Shown piece by piece: positions 50,321 through 59,935 of a stretch of 64,000 bases of DNA. The position numbers and the translations under genes were made by a program. Origin of the DNA: Oscillospiraceae bacterium (GTDB lineage: Bacteria; Bacillota; Clostridia; Oscillospirales; Oscillospiraceae); contig JAAWQX010000030.1 of assembly GCA_022800755.1 (NCBI GenBank), positions 28,372 through 92,371 of the forward strand, written 5' to 3'. The notes under the pieces were generated by a model. That model did no database searches and was not told the origin of the DNA. It was given only the letters and a program-made list of their open reading frames with translations. How positions within the stretch are numbered: position 1 is the first letter of the stretch; every line of letters begins with the position of its first letter.

Positions 50321-51004
50321 TCAAGTCCACAAGCCAAAATCGGCAATACCAACTCTCCCGTGTACATCAGATAACTTTACTTCCAAATTGAGTACACCAG
50401 TAATATCCACGTTAAAGGAAATTGGTTGTACTCCCGCTGTTAAAGTAGCAATATATAGCAATTCGCCGTCTCCATATAACTCTAATGTCATATCGTAGGA
50501 TGTATTTTTAGCGTTTTCACGTAAATAGTATGTACCACTGATTTTTGAATACTGTCCGTTGAGTAAATACGTATTTCCGGAAGGATATTTAGGCGTAACA
50601 GAGTTGTAGTAAACATTTCCCGCATTATCTTCATCAGAAGTCTTTACATTATATCCATTACCGGTAAGACTCTTCAAGTCCTTCAACAGCACAGCCGGCT
50701 TTTCGCCGGTATGCTTGCCCAAGTATACTGTCCCGGTCGCACCGTCCCATTGTACAGTTTTTCCAACCGCCTCACTCACAGCCCGGACAGGCAGATAGGT
50801 TGTTCCGTTGTAAATAAACGCTTCCACTGGATTCCCGTTTCCATCCTTAGGATTCAACTTGACATCGTCAATATAAATGTTCACATCGGTATAAACTGTG
50901 ATATTCTTTCCTGCCGCGGCCATCGCCGGAACGATCAGGGTGCTCAGCATAACAGCCGCTAAAATCCCCGAAATAAAGTAAGTTGCTTTTTGTCTACGAT
51001 TCAT
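50321..51004 (-). CDS. Secreted protein with copper-amine-oxidase N-terminal-like (stalk) domain and NPCBM-like domain
   Basis: A 227-residue secreted protein. The signal peptide (ATYFISGILAAVMLSTLIVPAMAAA) is followed by a stalk domain (IYIDDVKLNPKDGNGNPVEAF, YLPVRAVSEAVGKTVQWDG), as in Firmicute wall-associated proteins. The C-terminal beta-sandwich (GTYYLRENAKN, LELYGDGELLYIATLTAGVQP, FGLW) looks like an NPCBM carbohydrate-binding domain. I start at 51004 (AAAGGATGTACATT before ATG). It probably binds cell-wall or host polysaccharide. One of five exported proteins in a row. Confidence 0.8.
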   Translation of the reverse strand: MNRRQKATYFISGILAAVMLSTLIVPAMAAAGKNITVYTDVNIYIDDVKLNPKDGNGNPVEAFIYNGTTYLPVRAVSEAVGKTVQWDGATGTVYLGKHTGEKPAVLLKDLKSLTGNGYNVKTSDEDNAGNVYYNSVTPKYPSGNTYLLNGQYSKISGTYYLRENAKNTSYDMTLELYGDGELLYIATLTAGVQPISFNVDITGVLNLEVKLSDVHGRVGIADFGLWT

Positions 51005-51043
51005 AATGTACATCCTTTCTGTCTGCGTCTTTTTGAAATTTGA

Positions 51044-51229
51044 TTATTTACCGGAGAATGCTTCCCGCATATAGTGGTCATAGTTGCAATAAATCCTTCC
51101 TCCTGCCGATACTGGGTCGCCTTGAATTTTGTTGCCGCAGTAATGGCATGTCTTATTCATGCAGGCTGTCAGCGACAGCAAGATACACAACAGCAAAATT
51201 CCAATCAGTGTTCGTTTCGCCTGACGCAT
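51044..51229 (-). CDS. Small lipoprotein with Cys-rich zinc-binding-like motif
   Basis: A 61-residue predicted lipoprotein: basic N-terminus, hydrophobic helix LIGILLLCILLSLTAC ending in a lipobox, then CHYCGNKIQG and YCNYDHY, a mini zinc-knuckle. It is flanked by exported-protein genes on the same strand with small gaps. The start follows GCGAGGAATTTT. Function unknown. Confidence 0.65.
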   Translation of the reverse strand: MRQAKRTLIGILLLCILLSLTACMNKTCHYCGNKIQGDPVSAGGRIYCNYDHYMREAFSGK

Positions 51230-51260
51230 AAAATTCCTCGCTTTCTTTTTATTTATTGGT

Positions 51261-52445
51261 TTATTTATTCTGCATTACTTGCCGTGTAGACGCATACTGT
51301 ATTAATCGCTCTGTCATGTTGTTAAGGGAGAGACCGTCTTTACATACATCCGCCAGTGGCAACCCCATGTACGAACCGCCGGAAAATCTTGCTTGATAGG
51401 AATCAAGCCAATTCTCATATTCCTTCCAACTATAATCGTATGTCGTCCCGTTTTCAGTAACAATCATCCGCTGTTCTCCATCCCGGTACTGTCCGTCGTA
51501 ATCCATCGAATAACCTAATATCTTTGTTCCGTTGGAAAATACATACACACGAGAATCTCCCATCAGCATATGGCTGGACCCGGATTTTTCTATGACCAAG
51601 CCCGGAAACTTTGTGTTTTCTATTAGCAAATCGTCAATCATATAACCCACAAGCTCTGTATTTTCTACCTGCTCCACCGCGCCGTCATGCCAGCCATAAA
51701 TGGTATAGGATCTGTTCTGGTATTCCGGGTTAAACAAAAAGAGATAAGGATTCCCATCATTGGCAAAATCCGCTAAAATCACAGCAGAACGAGAGGTCTC
51801 ATAGCCATACGGCCCCGGAACAGTAAACGGCTGACCCCAAGGAGCCGTGATGTCACCATCAAATGTTTTCAACGTGATTTTTCCGTCCAATCCGTCTTGC
51901 AGCAATCCTGCATACGCAGCCGCCTGCTCCGCCGTCATAATACACCTATCCCGATAACCATAATAAGGGATGCCTGACAGGATTTTCGACAGCTGGATTT
52001 TCGCTTCGATCCGCTCCAATGCGTTTTGAACCGCAGGATCGCCGGTAACTTCTGCGCCTTGCCGCAATATAGAATGTGCTTCCTCCAAATCTAAGAAATA
52101 TTCGCTAATCTCTGCGGCTGACAGATAAACACCCGCGTCACAGTCTCCCATGGACAACACCGTACGATAATCAGTAGCCGCGCTACGATATGACGTATCC
52201 TTATCAATTGCATCATCTGTGGTCTTTGCCATTCCCATAGCGGCTGCAGCCCGGCCTCGATAGGCTTCAGGTCGTGTATTATCCAATTCAATCGCCTGAG
52301 AATAGGCATTTACAGCATCTTGCCATTCCTGTGCATCCACAGCCGCCGCGCCTATCTCACAGCATTGTTTGTATTTACCGCCGGTACAAGCAGTCAATAC
52401 CAAAAGAAGACACATAGATATTAAAACCAAAATTCTTTGTTTCAT
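51261..52445 (-). CDS. Lipoprotein with TPR repeats
   Basis: A 394-residue predicted lipoprotein: signal LVLISMCLLLVLTAC, then TPR helices (DAQEWQDAVNAYSQAIELDNTRPEAYRGRA; YRTVLSMGDCDAGVYLSAAEI) over ~130 residues. A beta-rich domain with repeated FLFNPEYQNRSYTIYGW-like strands follows (residues ~200-350), reminiscent of extracellular sensor or propeller modules. No enzyme motif seen. It shares the TPR theme with the zinc-ribbon/YD protein of the same cluster, which suggests joint function at the cell surface. Start at 52445. Confidence 0.75.
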   Translation of the reverse strand: MKQRILVLISMCLLLVLTACTGGKYKQCCEIGAAAVDAQEWQDAVNAYSQAIELDNTRPEAYRGRAAAAMGMAKTTDDAIDKDTSYRSAATDYRTVLSMGDCDAGVYLSAAEISEYFLDLEEAHSILRQGAEVTGDPAVQNALERIEAKIQLSKILSGIPYYGYRDRCIMTAEQAAAYAGLLQDGLDGKITLKTFDGDITAPWGQPFTVPGPYGYETSRSAVILADFANDGNPYLFLFNPEYQNRSYTIYGWHDGAVEQVENTELVGYMIDDLLIENTKFPGLVIEKSGSSHMLMGDSRVYVFSNGTKILGYSMDYDGQYRDGEQRMIVTENGTTYDYSWKEYENWLDSYQARFSGGSYMGLPLADVCKDGLSLNNMTERLIQYASTRQVMQNK

Positions 52446-52468
52446 GCTCGCCTTTTTTCCCTCCGGCC

Positions 52469-54349
52469 TTACTTGTTGTTCTCAAAATAATTCATTAGAA
52501 TCTGTGCCACTTGTGCGCGGTTCGCCGTGGCTCTGGGCATCAATCTTCCATCACTTCCGCTAATCAAATCTGTCGCAACTGCCCACATCATCGCAGTATC
52601 CGCATAGTCGCTGATTTCATTGGTATCAGTATATTTATCTCCGCGCCAATCTCCTCCATAGAGGGGAGAGCCATTGTACCGCCACAGTATAACAACTAAT
52701 TGCTCCCGTGTAATGCTGTCATTCGGGCCGAATCTTCTATCGCCATAGCCGCTGACAATCCCTTTACCGGCCGCCCAGGATACCGCATTCGCATACCATG
52801 CACCGGATCCCACATCGTCAAATTCCGAACTGGATACGTCGGGACACCCTTCCTTGTTATACAGAATTTGCGCCAGCATCGCACGGGTAAGATAACTGCC
52901 CGGGTCAAAAATCGTACCGCTCATACCAGCCATCAACCCATGCTCCGTCGCATACTTCACAGCCGGGGTAAACCAGGCATTATCCGGTACATCTAAAAAC
53001 TTCATCTCCTGCTGAGCGCCTGGCTGTGTCCCCGTCTGGCTGCCTGTGGTCTCTTTATTTGCCTCATCGCCGCTCGGAATAGAGGTACCCTTGGCAATCA
53101 TTTTACCGCATCCCTTGCAGTAGACGTCTCCCGTATAACCGTCTTCCGTATCCGTCCCCTCTTTTGCGTTCCGCACCTCGGTATCCCCATCGTGATTGTT
53201 GGGATTTTTCGGCAAATCGAAAATCTGTGCGGAAGTCTGCTCTATGGTACACGCTTTATCCCGGAAAAATTTCTTGCACCCGGTGCAGTAATAATAAGAC
53301 GCCGTCCGGCCGAGTTGATGGCAGTTTCCCTCCATGGCTTCATGGAAAACCAGCGTGTGCTTATGGGACGTACCGGAAAGAATCGCCTCGCCTTTCGCAA
53401 TCAGCTTGCCGCAGCCTTTGCAGTAGGTATCTCCCGTATAGCCGGCTTCCGTGTCCGTCGCCGCTTTTGCATTTCGGATCTCTGTGCCGCTGTCATGATG
53501 ATTGGGGTCAATCGGAAGATCATAGGCTTGGTCAAATGTAATTTCCCGCGTCCCCGCCTGATCCAAATAAATTTTCTGACAGGACATGCACTGATAGAAC
53601 ACTCTGGTCATGCCGGGCCAGTTGCAGCAAGCAGGATGAGGTAAAAAGGTCTGCATATCATGGACATGTGTTTCAACAGGACTATGAATATATGAAAAGC
53701 CGTGCCGTCCGCTGCCACTGCCGTTAATATAATCGGTCATCCATTGATAGCTTTTTTCTTCGACTCTTACCTGGCAATGATAATTGTTGTACCGGTTGCA
53801 GTCATAGATTGTCACACTGGAATCCGATGCAGAAAGCAAGATCATGGAATGATTGTAACTTCCCCTGTAAATTCTGAGATGGGAACCTGCGGGAAGATTG
53901 ATAAGGATATCTTTAATTTCCGCTTCGGAAAAGCTCCGCATATCATCCGTATGTGTTTCCACAATGCCGTCACAAGAAGAAATCTGTTTGTATACCAATT
54001 TGTGCTGCTGCTCGGCAGACACACCGGTATACCGATACATGCAGTAATATGCAAATGACAAACACTGTGTCGCGCCGTATAGATCTATGTAGGTTGAACC
54101 GCCTGAATAAGTTAGATTCACAGCAGTCGCACATGTAGATTCATTTGAATGTCCGGTACACTTTCCACCTGTGGTTGTAAAATATGTTCCTGCGGGCAGT
54201 TCCGGAAGCACGGTTCCCAGTGCAGCTCTTAACTCGCCGGTAGTAGAAAGGCTGCAAGTCCCGGCAGCCTTTGCCGAAGCGGTCAGCAGTGGGAATATAC
54301 CTATCAACAGAGCCATTACCAACAGCATGGAAACTACTCTCTTTTTCAT
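52469..54349 (-). CDS. Secreted SLH-domain protein with papain-like (CHAP/NlpC-type) N-terminal domain
   Basis: A 626-residue exported protein. After the signal peptide (MLLVMALLIGIFPLLTASAKA), residues ~35-250 contain a Cys in ATQCLSFAYYC and a later His in GSYNHSMILLSA, the spacing of NlpC/P60- or CHAP-like amidases. Two near-identical cysteine modules follow (NHHDSGTEIRNAK...YTGDTYCKGCGK and NNHDGDTEVRNAK...), each with CxxCGK. Three SLH motifs at ~440-620 (FLDVPDNAWFTPAVKYATEHG...) anchor it to the wall polysaccharide. Start at 54349 follows AGGAGGAAACAG, the same leader as the next SLH gene. Likely a peptidoglycan or peptide hydrolase. Confidence 0.82.
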   Translation of the reverse strand: MKKRVVSMLLVMALLIGIFPLLTASAKAAGTCSLSTTGELRAALGTVLPELPAGTYFTTTGGKCTGHSNESTCATAVNLTYSGGSTYIDLYGATQCLSFAYYCMYRYTGVSAEQQHKLVYKQISSCDGIVETHTDDMRSFSEAEIKDILINLPAGSHLRIYRGSYNHSMILLSASDSSVTIYDCNRYNNYHCQVRVEEKSYQWMTDYINGSGSGRHGFSYIHSPVETHVHDMQTFLPHPACCNWPGMTRVFYQCMSCQKIYLDQAGTREITFDQAYDLPIDPNHHDSGTEIRNAKAATDTEAGYTGDTYCKGCGKLIAKGEAILSGTSHKHTLVFHEAMEGNCHQLGRTASYYYCTGCKKFFRDKACTIEQTSAQIFDLPKNPNNHDGDTEVRNAKEGTDTEDGYTGDVYCKGCGKMIAKGTSIPSGDEANKETTGSQTGTQPGAQQEMKFLDVPDNAWFTPAVKYATEHGLMAGMSGTIFDPGSYLTRAMLAQILYNKEGCPDVSSSEFDDVGSGAWYANAVSWAAGKGIVSGYGDRRFGPNDSITREQLVVILWRYNGSPLYGGDWRGDKYTDTNEISDYADTAMMWAVATDLISGSDGRLMPRATANRAQVAQILMNYFENNK

Positions 54350-54380
54350 TCTGTTTCCTCCTAAACATTTTTATTATAAA

Positions 54381-54424
54381 TTGACACATTGGCCCCCGGT
54401 AACAGACTGGGGGCCAATGTGTTT
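54381..54424 (-). terminator. Hairpin between the two SLH genes
   Basis: Arms CACATTGGCCCCC and GGGGGCCAATGTG. Located after the 54431 gene on its strand; the T tract is weak, so partial read-through to the next SLH gene is possible. Confidence 0.6.
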
Positions 54425-54430
54425 GTTTGA

Positions 54431-57400
54431 TTATTTTGCGGTAACCGTGTATGTGCTATCGCCATTGTGAGTGACGGTGTGGGTGGAGGTATTAACGTAT
54501 TGCGTGGGATCAAATTTGAATGTACCACCGGTAATAGAAACTACCCCTCCACTATAACAACTGGCAATTCCGTGATTCGCCGTATAAGTACCGCTAACTA
54601 CAAGAATTTTAGTGCCCTCATCGACAGAATGAAACATTGGACGATTTCCTCCACTGCTGGGAATTGTACAATTTTCAAGCTTTACATTCGCTCCGCTATT
54701 CGCATGGACTGCGTTGCCTACCGTACTCGAAATGTAACTGTTATGAATAGTGACAGATGCTCCATTGCCCGGGAAAATGGTATTTCCAGTATCACTGCTC
54801 GCTGTAATGTTGCTCAAGCTGCACTCACGGCTTTCCCAAAAATGAAATGCACAATAAGAGCCACCATTAATTGTCAGTTTTCCTGCTTTATTCACATAAA
54901 TAATAGAGCCGTTCCCATAAGGATCAGCACTGCCGGTGACGCGAATGGCACTATTCGCCGTAGTTCCGTCAATTGTCAATTCTTTCCCCTGTCCGACTAT
55001 AAAAACCGAGATTTCCAATGTGTGCCCATTCAGGTTTAACTGTGCCGGGGGACCGGTAAAAATCTGAATATGAGCGTCACCGGCAATGATATCCTGCCCT
55101 AAGGTCACTGAACCGCCACGAAGCAGCGCCGATTTTAATGAAGCAATGTCATTTACTGTGACAGGCTCATAGGATGGCCAAGCGGGGAATGTGCTTATTT
55201 CAGCAATTTTCGATTTGGTAATGGACAAAGATTGACGGTCTTCACTCACAGTTCCGTTCATCGTTTGTACCCGGAGCACACAGCCCGCATACGGCGCACC
55301 GCTAATTATTTCTCCGCTATCAATACAACCACTGATGATGTCAGTGCCATCCGGCGTATTTAACGTATAAATAATTCCCATTCCGGCATTATCCGCCTGA
55401 AGACGATAAACGCTGCCGTCAAGGCTTATCGTTGGGTTTATGACTGTCTCTGTTACAGTTAGGGGAATCTCTACTGTATAAAGTTTCGTTAATCCAAGGT
55501 CATCTGATGTAGGTGTACTCTTGTATACAGTCAAATGAAGCACTTCGCTAAGATTTGCCGCCAGCGTATTACGCAAATCATAATATGCCTGCGTGGTAGG
55601 AAGATAGCTTTCAGTGCCATAATTAATCATGTAGCGTTCATTTTCTGTAAGCGGAACGGCCTTCCAGTGCATAATTGGAGAACCGTCAACAATTTCGAAC
55701 CAGATTTCTTTGACAGGTACCTTCGGTATACTTTCCGTCTTCTTCGCATTGCAAACCGTACAAGTGTAAGTCTTCACGCCCTCAGCGGTTTCCGTAGGCT
55801 CTTTGGTTACAACGCCTGCGTTCCAGCTATGCCCAGTGGCGGAAATTTCCGTTTGAGCCACCGTGACAGTACCGCATACGGAACATTTCTTGCCGGCAGT
55901 AAGACCTGTTTCCGTGCAGGTGGGCGCCTTGGCGGGAATCGTTACTTCTTTATGTCCGGTGGCTGTGATCGGTTCTGTTCGGGTACTCTGGCAGGAAGTG
56001 CAAGTGTAAGTTTTCTCCCCCGCTTCAGTGCAAGTCGCAGGTTTCGTCACTGTACCTCTGTTCCAAACATGTGTTCCGGCAGCTTTTTCATATGCACAAA
56101 CCGTGCAAGTGCCAGCAACAGAACAATCTGCGTTGTTATACGCATGAGGCGCAACCGTATCGGTCCCATCACAGCGGGAGCACTTATGCCAATGCCCGGT
56201 CTCGTTTTTCTGATAACTTCCGGAAAAATCATGGCCAAGCGCAGCAATCGTTTCCTGCGCAACGATGACCGCCTCGCATACGGAACATTTTTTGCCAGCG
56301 GTAAGACCTGTTTCCGTGCAGGTGGGGTCTACCGCAGCGACATCAACTTCCGTATGACCTGTGGCATCAATGCTTTCGGTTTTCGTGTTGCCGCATACGG
56401 AACAAGTATAGGTCCGCACACCTGCTTTGGTGCAGGTAGGCGCAGTAGTCACTTCGCCCTCGTTCCAAGTATGCTCTCCGGTCCCTTTGACCGTTACCTT
56501 CTCCAGCGTAGTCTCCGTTTTTCCTCCCGCATCAGCAAAAAGCTTACCGCAAGAACATTTCCAATATTCCGTGTTTCCGTCTCCGCAAGTAGCTTCTTTC
56601 GCCTCCACTTTGGTCAAGCTGTGGCTGTGGGATGGGATATAAATTCCGCCACCGCCGCCGGTGACAGGCGTTTTATTTTGCTCTATCGTGCTGTTTTCCC
56701 CGGTAAGATCAATATCCGGCAAAGTGGAATTTTGATTTTTTACCTTGGCGCCGTCTGCCTGAACGGTGACAGACCCCGTAACTGTGGCCTTGTCGAAAGT
56801 AACACTCTTGCTTTCTGCCGCCGGTGTTACAAGAACGTCCGCAGATGTTTTTCCCGTAAGTGTTACATCGCCGGAAGCAACGAGAACAATTCCCTCCTTG
56901 TCTGTGAGTGTATAGGTGCCAGGCTCATTGATATACTGTACAACTGACCGGTCAAGGATCGTCATCAGCGATGCACGGTTGATATGTACATTTGGGGCCA
57001 ATTGCCCATTTCCAACACCGCCCACAATGCCGGATTCAACCATTGCGGCGACATAAGGCGCCGCCCAGTCAGAGACTTGCCCGCCGTCCGAGAATGTCGC
57101 GAAATCGGTATTTTGTGCCGGCGCGATGTTCAACGCACGGCACAGCATTGTCATGGCTTCCTCCCGGGTGATTGGATCGTTGGGTTTCGCATTTTGCCCG
57201 TCGCCGGCCAGAATACCCGCCTCATAGCAACGTAATACATAGGGGGCGTACCAAGCATCTGCCGGGACGTCAGAAAAAGGGTTATCCCGCTCTTTTTCCA
57301 ACCCTAACACTTCTGCCAATACCTTTGCCATTTGCCCGCGCGTTAAAACGCCCTCCGGTTCAAAAACGCCGTCATGGCCCTCCACTACGCCATAGCCACT

Positions 57401-57532
57401 CCACCGCTCAATGGCAGCTTCGGCCCAATGTCCTTTGGTATCGCTGTACTGTCCGCTTGCGGCAGCAGAAACAGCGAGTGTGCCCATCAGCATCGACACT
57501 GCTAAAAGCACAGCAAGTATTCGTTTTTTCAT
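54431..57532 (-). CDS. Large secreted SLH-domain protein with CxxC-repeat and beta-helix regions
   Basis: A 1033-residue exported protein. I start at 57532 (MKKRILAVLL, AGGAGGAAACAG before it), not at 57694. After the signal peptide come three N-terminal SLH motifs (YSDTKGHWAEAAIERW; PFSDVPADAWYAPYVLRCYEAG). A short right-handed strand region (LTGKTSADVLVTPAAE) and an array of ~30-60-residue Cys modules follow (TCTKAGVRTYTCSVCGNTKTE; GEKTYTCTSCQSTRTE). The C-terminus is a parallel beta-helix-like domain rich in GNGSIIYVN/ASVTIHNSYI turns, as in surface carbohydrate-active proteins. A cell-surface adhesin or polysaccharide-modifying role is likely; no catalytic residues are assignable. Confidence 0.82.
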   Translation of the reverse strand: MKKRILAVLLAVSMLMGTLAVSAAASGQYSDTKGHWAEAAIERWSGYGVVEGHDGVFEPEGVLTRGQMAKVLAEVLGLEKERDNPFSDVPADAWYAPYVLRCYEAGILAGDGQNAKPNDPITREEAMTMLCRALNIAPAQNTDFATFSDGGQVSDWAAPYVAAMVESGIVGGVGNGQLAPNVHINRASLMTILDRSVVQYINEPGTYTLTDKEGIVLVASGDVTLTGKTSADVLVTPAAESKSVTFDKATVTGSVTVQADGAKVKNQNSTLPDIDLTGENSTIEQNKTPVTGGGGGIYIPSHSHSLTKVEAKEATCGDGNTEYWKCSCGKLFADAGGKTETTLEKVTVKGTGEHTWNEGEVTTAPTCTKAGVRTYTCSVCGNTKTESIDATGHTEVDVAAVDPTCTETGLTAGKKCSVCEAVIVAQETIAALGHDFSGSYQKNETGHWHKCSRCDGTDTVAPHAYNNADCSVAGTCTVCAYEKAAGTHVWNRGTVTKPATCTEAGEKTYTCTSCQSTRTEPITATGHKEVTIPAKAPTCTETGLTAGKKCSVCGTVTVAQTEISATGHSWNAGVVTKEPTETAEGVKTYTCTVCNAKKTESIPKVPVKEIWFEIVDGSPIMHWKAVPLTENERYMINYGTESYLPTTQAYYDLRNTLAANLSEVLHLTVYKSTPTSDDLGLTKLYTVEIPLTVTETVINPTISLDGSVYRLQADNAGMGIIYTLNTPDGTDIISGCIDSGEIISGAPYAGCVLRVQTMNGTVSEDRQSLSITKSKIAEISTFPAWPSYEPVTVNDIASLKSALLRGGSVTLGQDIIAGDAHIQIFTGPPAQLNLNGHTLEISVFIVGQGKELTIDGTTANSAIRVTGSADPYGNGSIIYVNKAGKLTINGGSYCAFHFWESRECSLSNITASSDTGNTIFPGNGASVTIHNSYISSTVGNAVHANSGANVKLENCTIPSSGGNRPMFHSVDEGTKILVVSGTYTANHGIASCYSGGVVSITGGTFKFDPTQYVNTSTHTVTHNGDSTYTVTAK

Positions 57533-57803
57533 TCTGTTTCCTCCTAAATATTTTTTATCATATCGATCCACACAAGTGGACAGATATTTACGTATGTGAG
57601 TTTCTGTGCTGACAGAAAAACAGTCATAGCTCTCTTCCTTTCTTTTCAGCGCCTCTAACACTTTCTTTATAATCTTTTTCCCCCGCCAAAGCAACGCAGA
57701 TGTAACAAACGATGTGTTTTATGTAAAAAACAATATATCTGTATCTTGCATTGCGGCTGGAAACAGAATAAAATATAAATAAAAAGAGAATTGAGGACGA
57801 ACG

Positions 57804-58517
57804 ATGCTGAACGCAGTCATATGCGACGATATCCCCGCCCATGCGCTTGAAATACAGTCGCTTTTGTCGCAGCTCGGGACATATGAATGCACGGTATGTG
57901 AAAGCCTGCCGCAATTGACCCAAGTGATCGCGGCGCAGGGGGAGCCTGACATTCTGTTTTTGGATATCCGCTTGAAAAACGCGGACGGCGTATCCGAGAT
58001 TCCGAAGCTGCTGAATGAGCGGACCCGAACGCAGATCATTTTTGTGACGGGGTATCCGTTGGAAAACTGTGAACGGGTCTATGATGTCGCCCATGCCTAC
58101 TTCCTGACCAAGCCCGTCACTCTGGAGCGATTGGAAAAGGCTGTACGCGCAGCAGAAAAGCATTTGAACGAGCTCAGTCAAACCATCACGATCAAGTGCG
58201 GCGCCACGCTCCATTCCTTATTTACCGCCGATATCCTATACATGGAAAGCAACCGGAGAAAGGTTCTGATCCATACCGTTGAGCGGGTTTATGAGGTCTA
58301 CGAGCAGCTTCAACCCCTCACGCAATTGGCCGGTCCGAAGTTCATTCAATGTCACAAAAGCTACAGCGTAAACCTGCAATACGCCCGGACAATCGACGGG
58401 CGGTTCTTTTATCTTTCCACCGGAGAACAAATTCCCATCAGCCAGAGGGCTTATACCAAGGTTAAGCGGGCATTCGTCCAATATCTCGGCGTAGAGCACG
58501 CACAGAAATTGAATTGA
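57804..58517 (+). CDS. LytTR-family response regulator
   Basis: A 237-residue response regulator. The N-terminal receiver domain has acidic residues (AVICDDIPAH), phospho-acceptor Asp in DILFLDIRL and the Lys in YFLTKPVT. The C-terminal LytTR DNA-binding domain (~140-230) has the typical ADILYMESNRRKVLIH and FIQCHKSYSVNLQYA. It starts after GAGGACGAACG, 271 bases from the divergent SLH gene, and the cognate kinase follows 13 bases after its stop. LytTR regulators usually control exported peptides or surface proteins; the adjacent SLH/lipoprotein group is the obvious target. Confidence 0.93.
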   Translation: MLNAVICDDIPAHALEIQSLLSQLGTYECTVCESLPQLTQVIAAQGEPDILFLDIRLKNADGVSEIPKLLNERTRTQIIFVTGYPLENCERVYDVAHAYFLTKPVTLERLEKAVRAAEKHLNELSQTITIKCGATLHSLFTADILYMESNRRKVLIHTVERVYEVYEQLQPLTQLAGPKFIQCHKSYSVNLQYARTIDGRFFYLSTGEQIPISQRAYTKVKRAFVQYLGVEHAQKLN

Positions 58518-58530
58518 AGGGAGTACAATA

Positions 58531-59805
58531 TTGTCTTCTTGGATGCAAATTATTGATGTGTTGATCACAGTTCCGCAAATGGTTGTCACCGTCATCTGCT
58601 TCAACGTGTGCATGAAGTTTAAAAAACCAGTATTATTTGGTTTTTGCTATTGTGCATATTGTACTCTGCTATATCTGCTCCCCAAATTCATCGCTTTTTC
58701 TCTATTACCAAAGATGGTAATATTAGTCGTAGGGAGTGCTCTGGTCGCTTATCCATTTTGCGAAAAACCGTTTACGAATTATTTGATTTTTCATATCTAT
58801 AATTGCACGGTACAAGTGCTTGTGGATATTATTGTAAGCACACTCATGATCTTTTCCATCGGAATCAATTCCCTGGAAAGCTTTAACAACATGAACACCA
58901 TGTTGTTCGCAAAAAGTTTCTGTTTTGTTCTTTATACCTTTTTTCTCTGGCTTTTTACCGTTTTCTGGAGAAAGAAAACAAACATTCGCGGTACTGTTCC
59001 GGCCACTTTTATTACGCTTTTCGGAAGTCAGATCTTGATTTGTGTGTCCATGTTTGATATGGGGCTCCGGGTGAAAATCACAGCCGCCCTGACTGTGATG
59101 GAACTGCTTGCGGTCGTTGCCTGCTTTTTGTGCGACTTCCTTTTGCTGCGGTATATCCGTCAATTGGAAAACCACCATCAAGTCGTAATGGAAAAGCAAA
59201 TCGCGGAGTTGCAGCTCCGCTCGCAAATTGAGCACTACGACCAGCTGGTCAATACCATTGAGGACGTCGGAAAGCTGCGGCACGACGTGAACAATCAACT
59301 GCAAACAATTTACGCGCTCCTGAGCTCCGGCGAAACGCAGATCGCCAGAACGGAAACTGACGCGCTTCAAGAACGATGGAACGCCATCCATATGGAACGG
59401 CACTGCGCCAACAAATTGTTGGATGCTTTGATCTCCGAAAAAGAAAAAGCCTGCGCCGCAAAGATGGTCACATTAGAGGCAAAATTGGACGTCCCGGAAG
59501 GGATTGCCTTGGAAGGTTTAGATTTATGCAGCCTGTTCAGCAACATTTTGGACAACGCGATCCAAGCAGCTTCCATTGTCAAGGACGGCGACCGAAAAAT
59601 ATCCTTAGAAGCGTATTTAAGCGCCCATCGCCTGTCGATCACCGCTTCGAACACCTATGACCCCAAATCGCCAAAAGAGAATCCCTCGATCGGACATGGT
59701 TACGGTTTGCAGATCATCAAATCCATCGCGGAAAAATATAATGGCGGCATAAATGTCACAACACAGGACGAATCCTTTACCATTTCTGTTTGGTTGATTG
59801 CTTAA
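58531..59805 (+). CDS. GHKL-type sensor histidine kinase (AgrC-like)
   Basis: A 424-residue membrane sensor kinase. About six hydrophobic helices occupy residues ~5-210, then a coiled coil, the phospho-acceptor His in VGKLRHDVNNQLQTIYAL and the GHKL ATPase with N-box LCSLFSNILDNAIQAA and a G-box SIGHGYGLQIIKSIAEKYNG. This is the AgrC/ComD-like layout that senses peptides or membrane signals. I accept the TTG start at 58531 because GAAGGGAG is placed correctly for it. Paired with the LytTR regulator. No AgrD-like peptide gene is seen nearby. Confidence 0.92.
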   Translation: MSSWMQIIDVLITVPQMVVTVICFNVCMKFKKPVLFGFCYCAYCTLLYLLPKFIAFSLLPKMVILVVGSALVAYPFCEKPFTNYLIFHIYNCTVQVLVDIIVSTLMIFSIGINSLESFNNMNTMLFAKSFCFVLYTFFLWLFTVFWRKKTNIRGTVPATFITLFGSQILICVSMFDMGLRVKITAALTVMELLAVVACFLCDFLLLRYIRQLENHHQVVMEKQIAELQLRSQIEHYDQLVNTIEDVGKLRHDVNNQLQTIYALLSSGETQIARTETDALQERWNAIHMERHCANKLLDALISEKEKACAAKMVTLEAKLDVPEGIALEGLDLCSLFSNILDNAIQAASIVKDGDRKISLEAYLSAHRLSITASNTYDPKSPKENPSIGHGYGLQIIKSIAEKYNGGINVTTQDESFTISVWLIA

Positions 59806-59935
59806 TCAGCAGAAAAGGTTGGTTCTTGTCCCCATAATATATGCCTATAAAGTCTATTGCACTTTAAGGGCATTATAGCACAATCAAATTAAACATACAA
59901 TACAAATATCCGAATACAAGGAGGATATTTGTAAA

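Noticed and set aside
55535-56947. 470-aa plus-strand ORF opposite the large SLH gene
   Set aside because: Antisense to the cysteine-repeat region; the apparent repeats are mirror images of the real ones.
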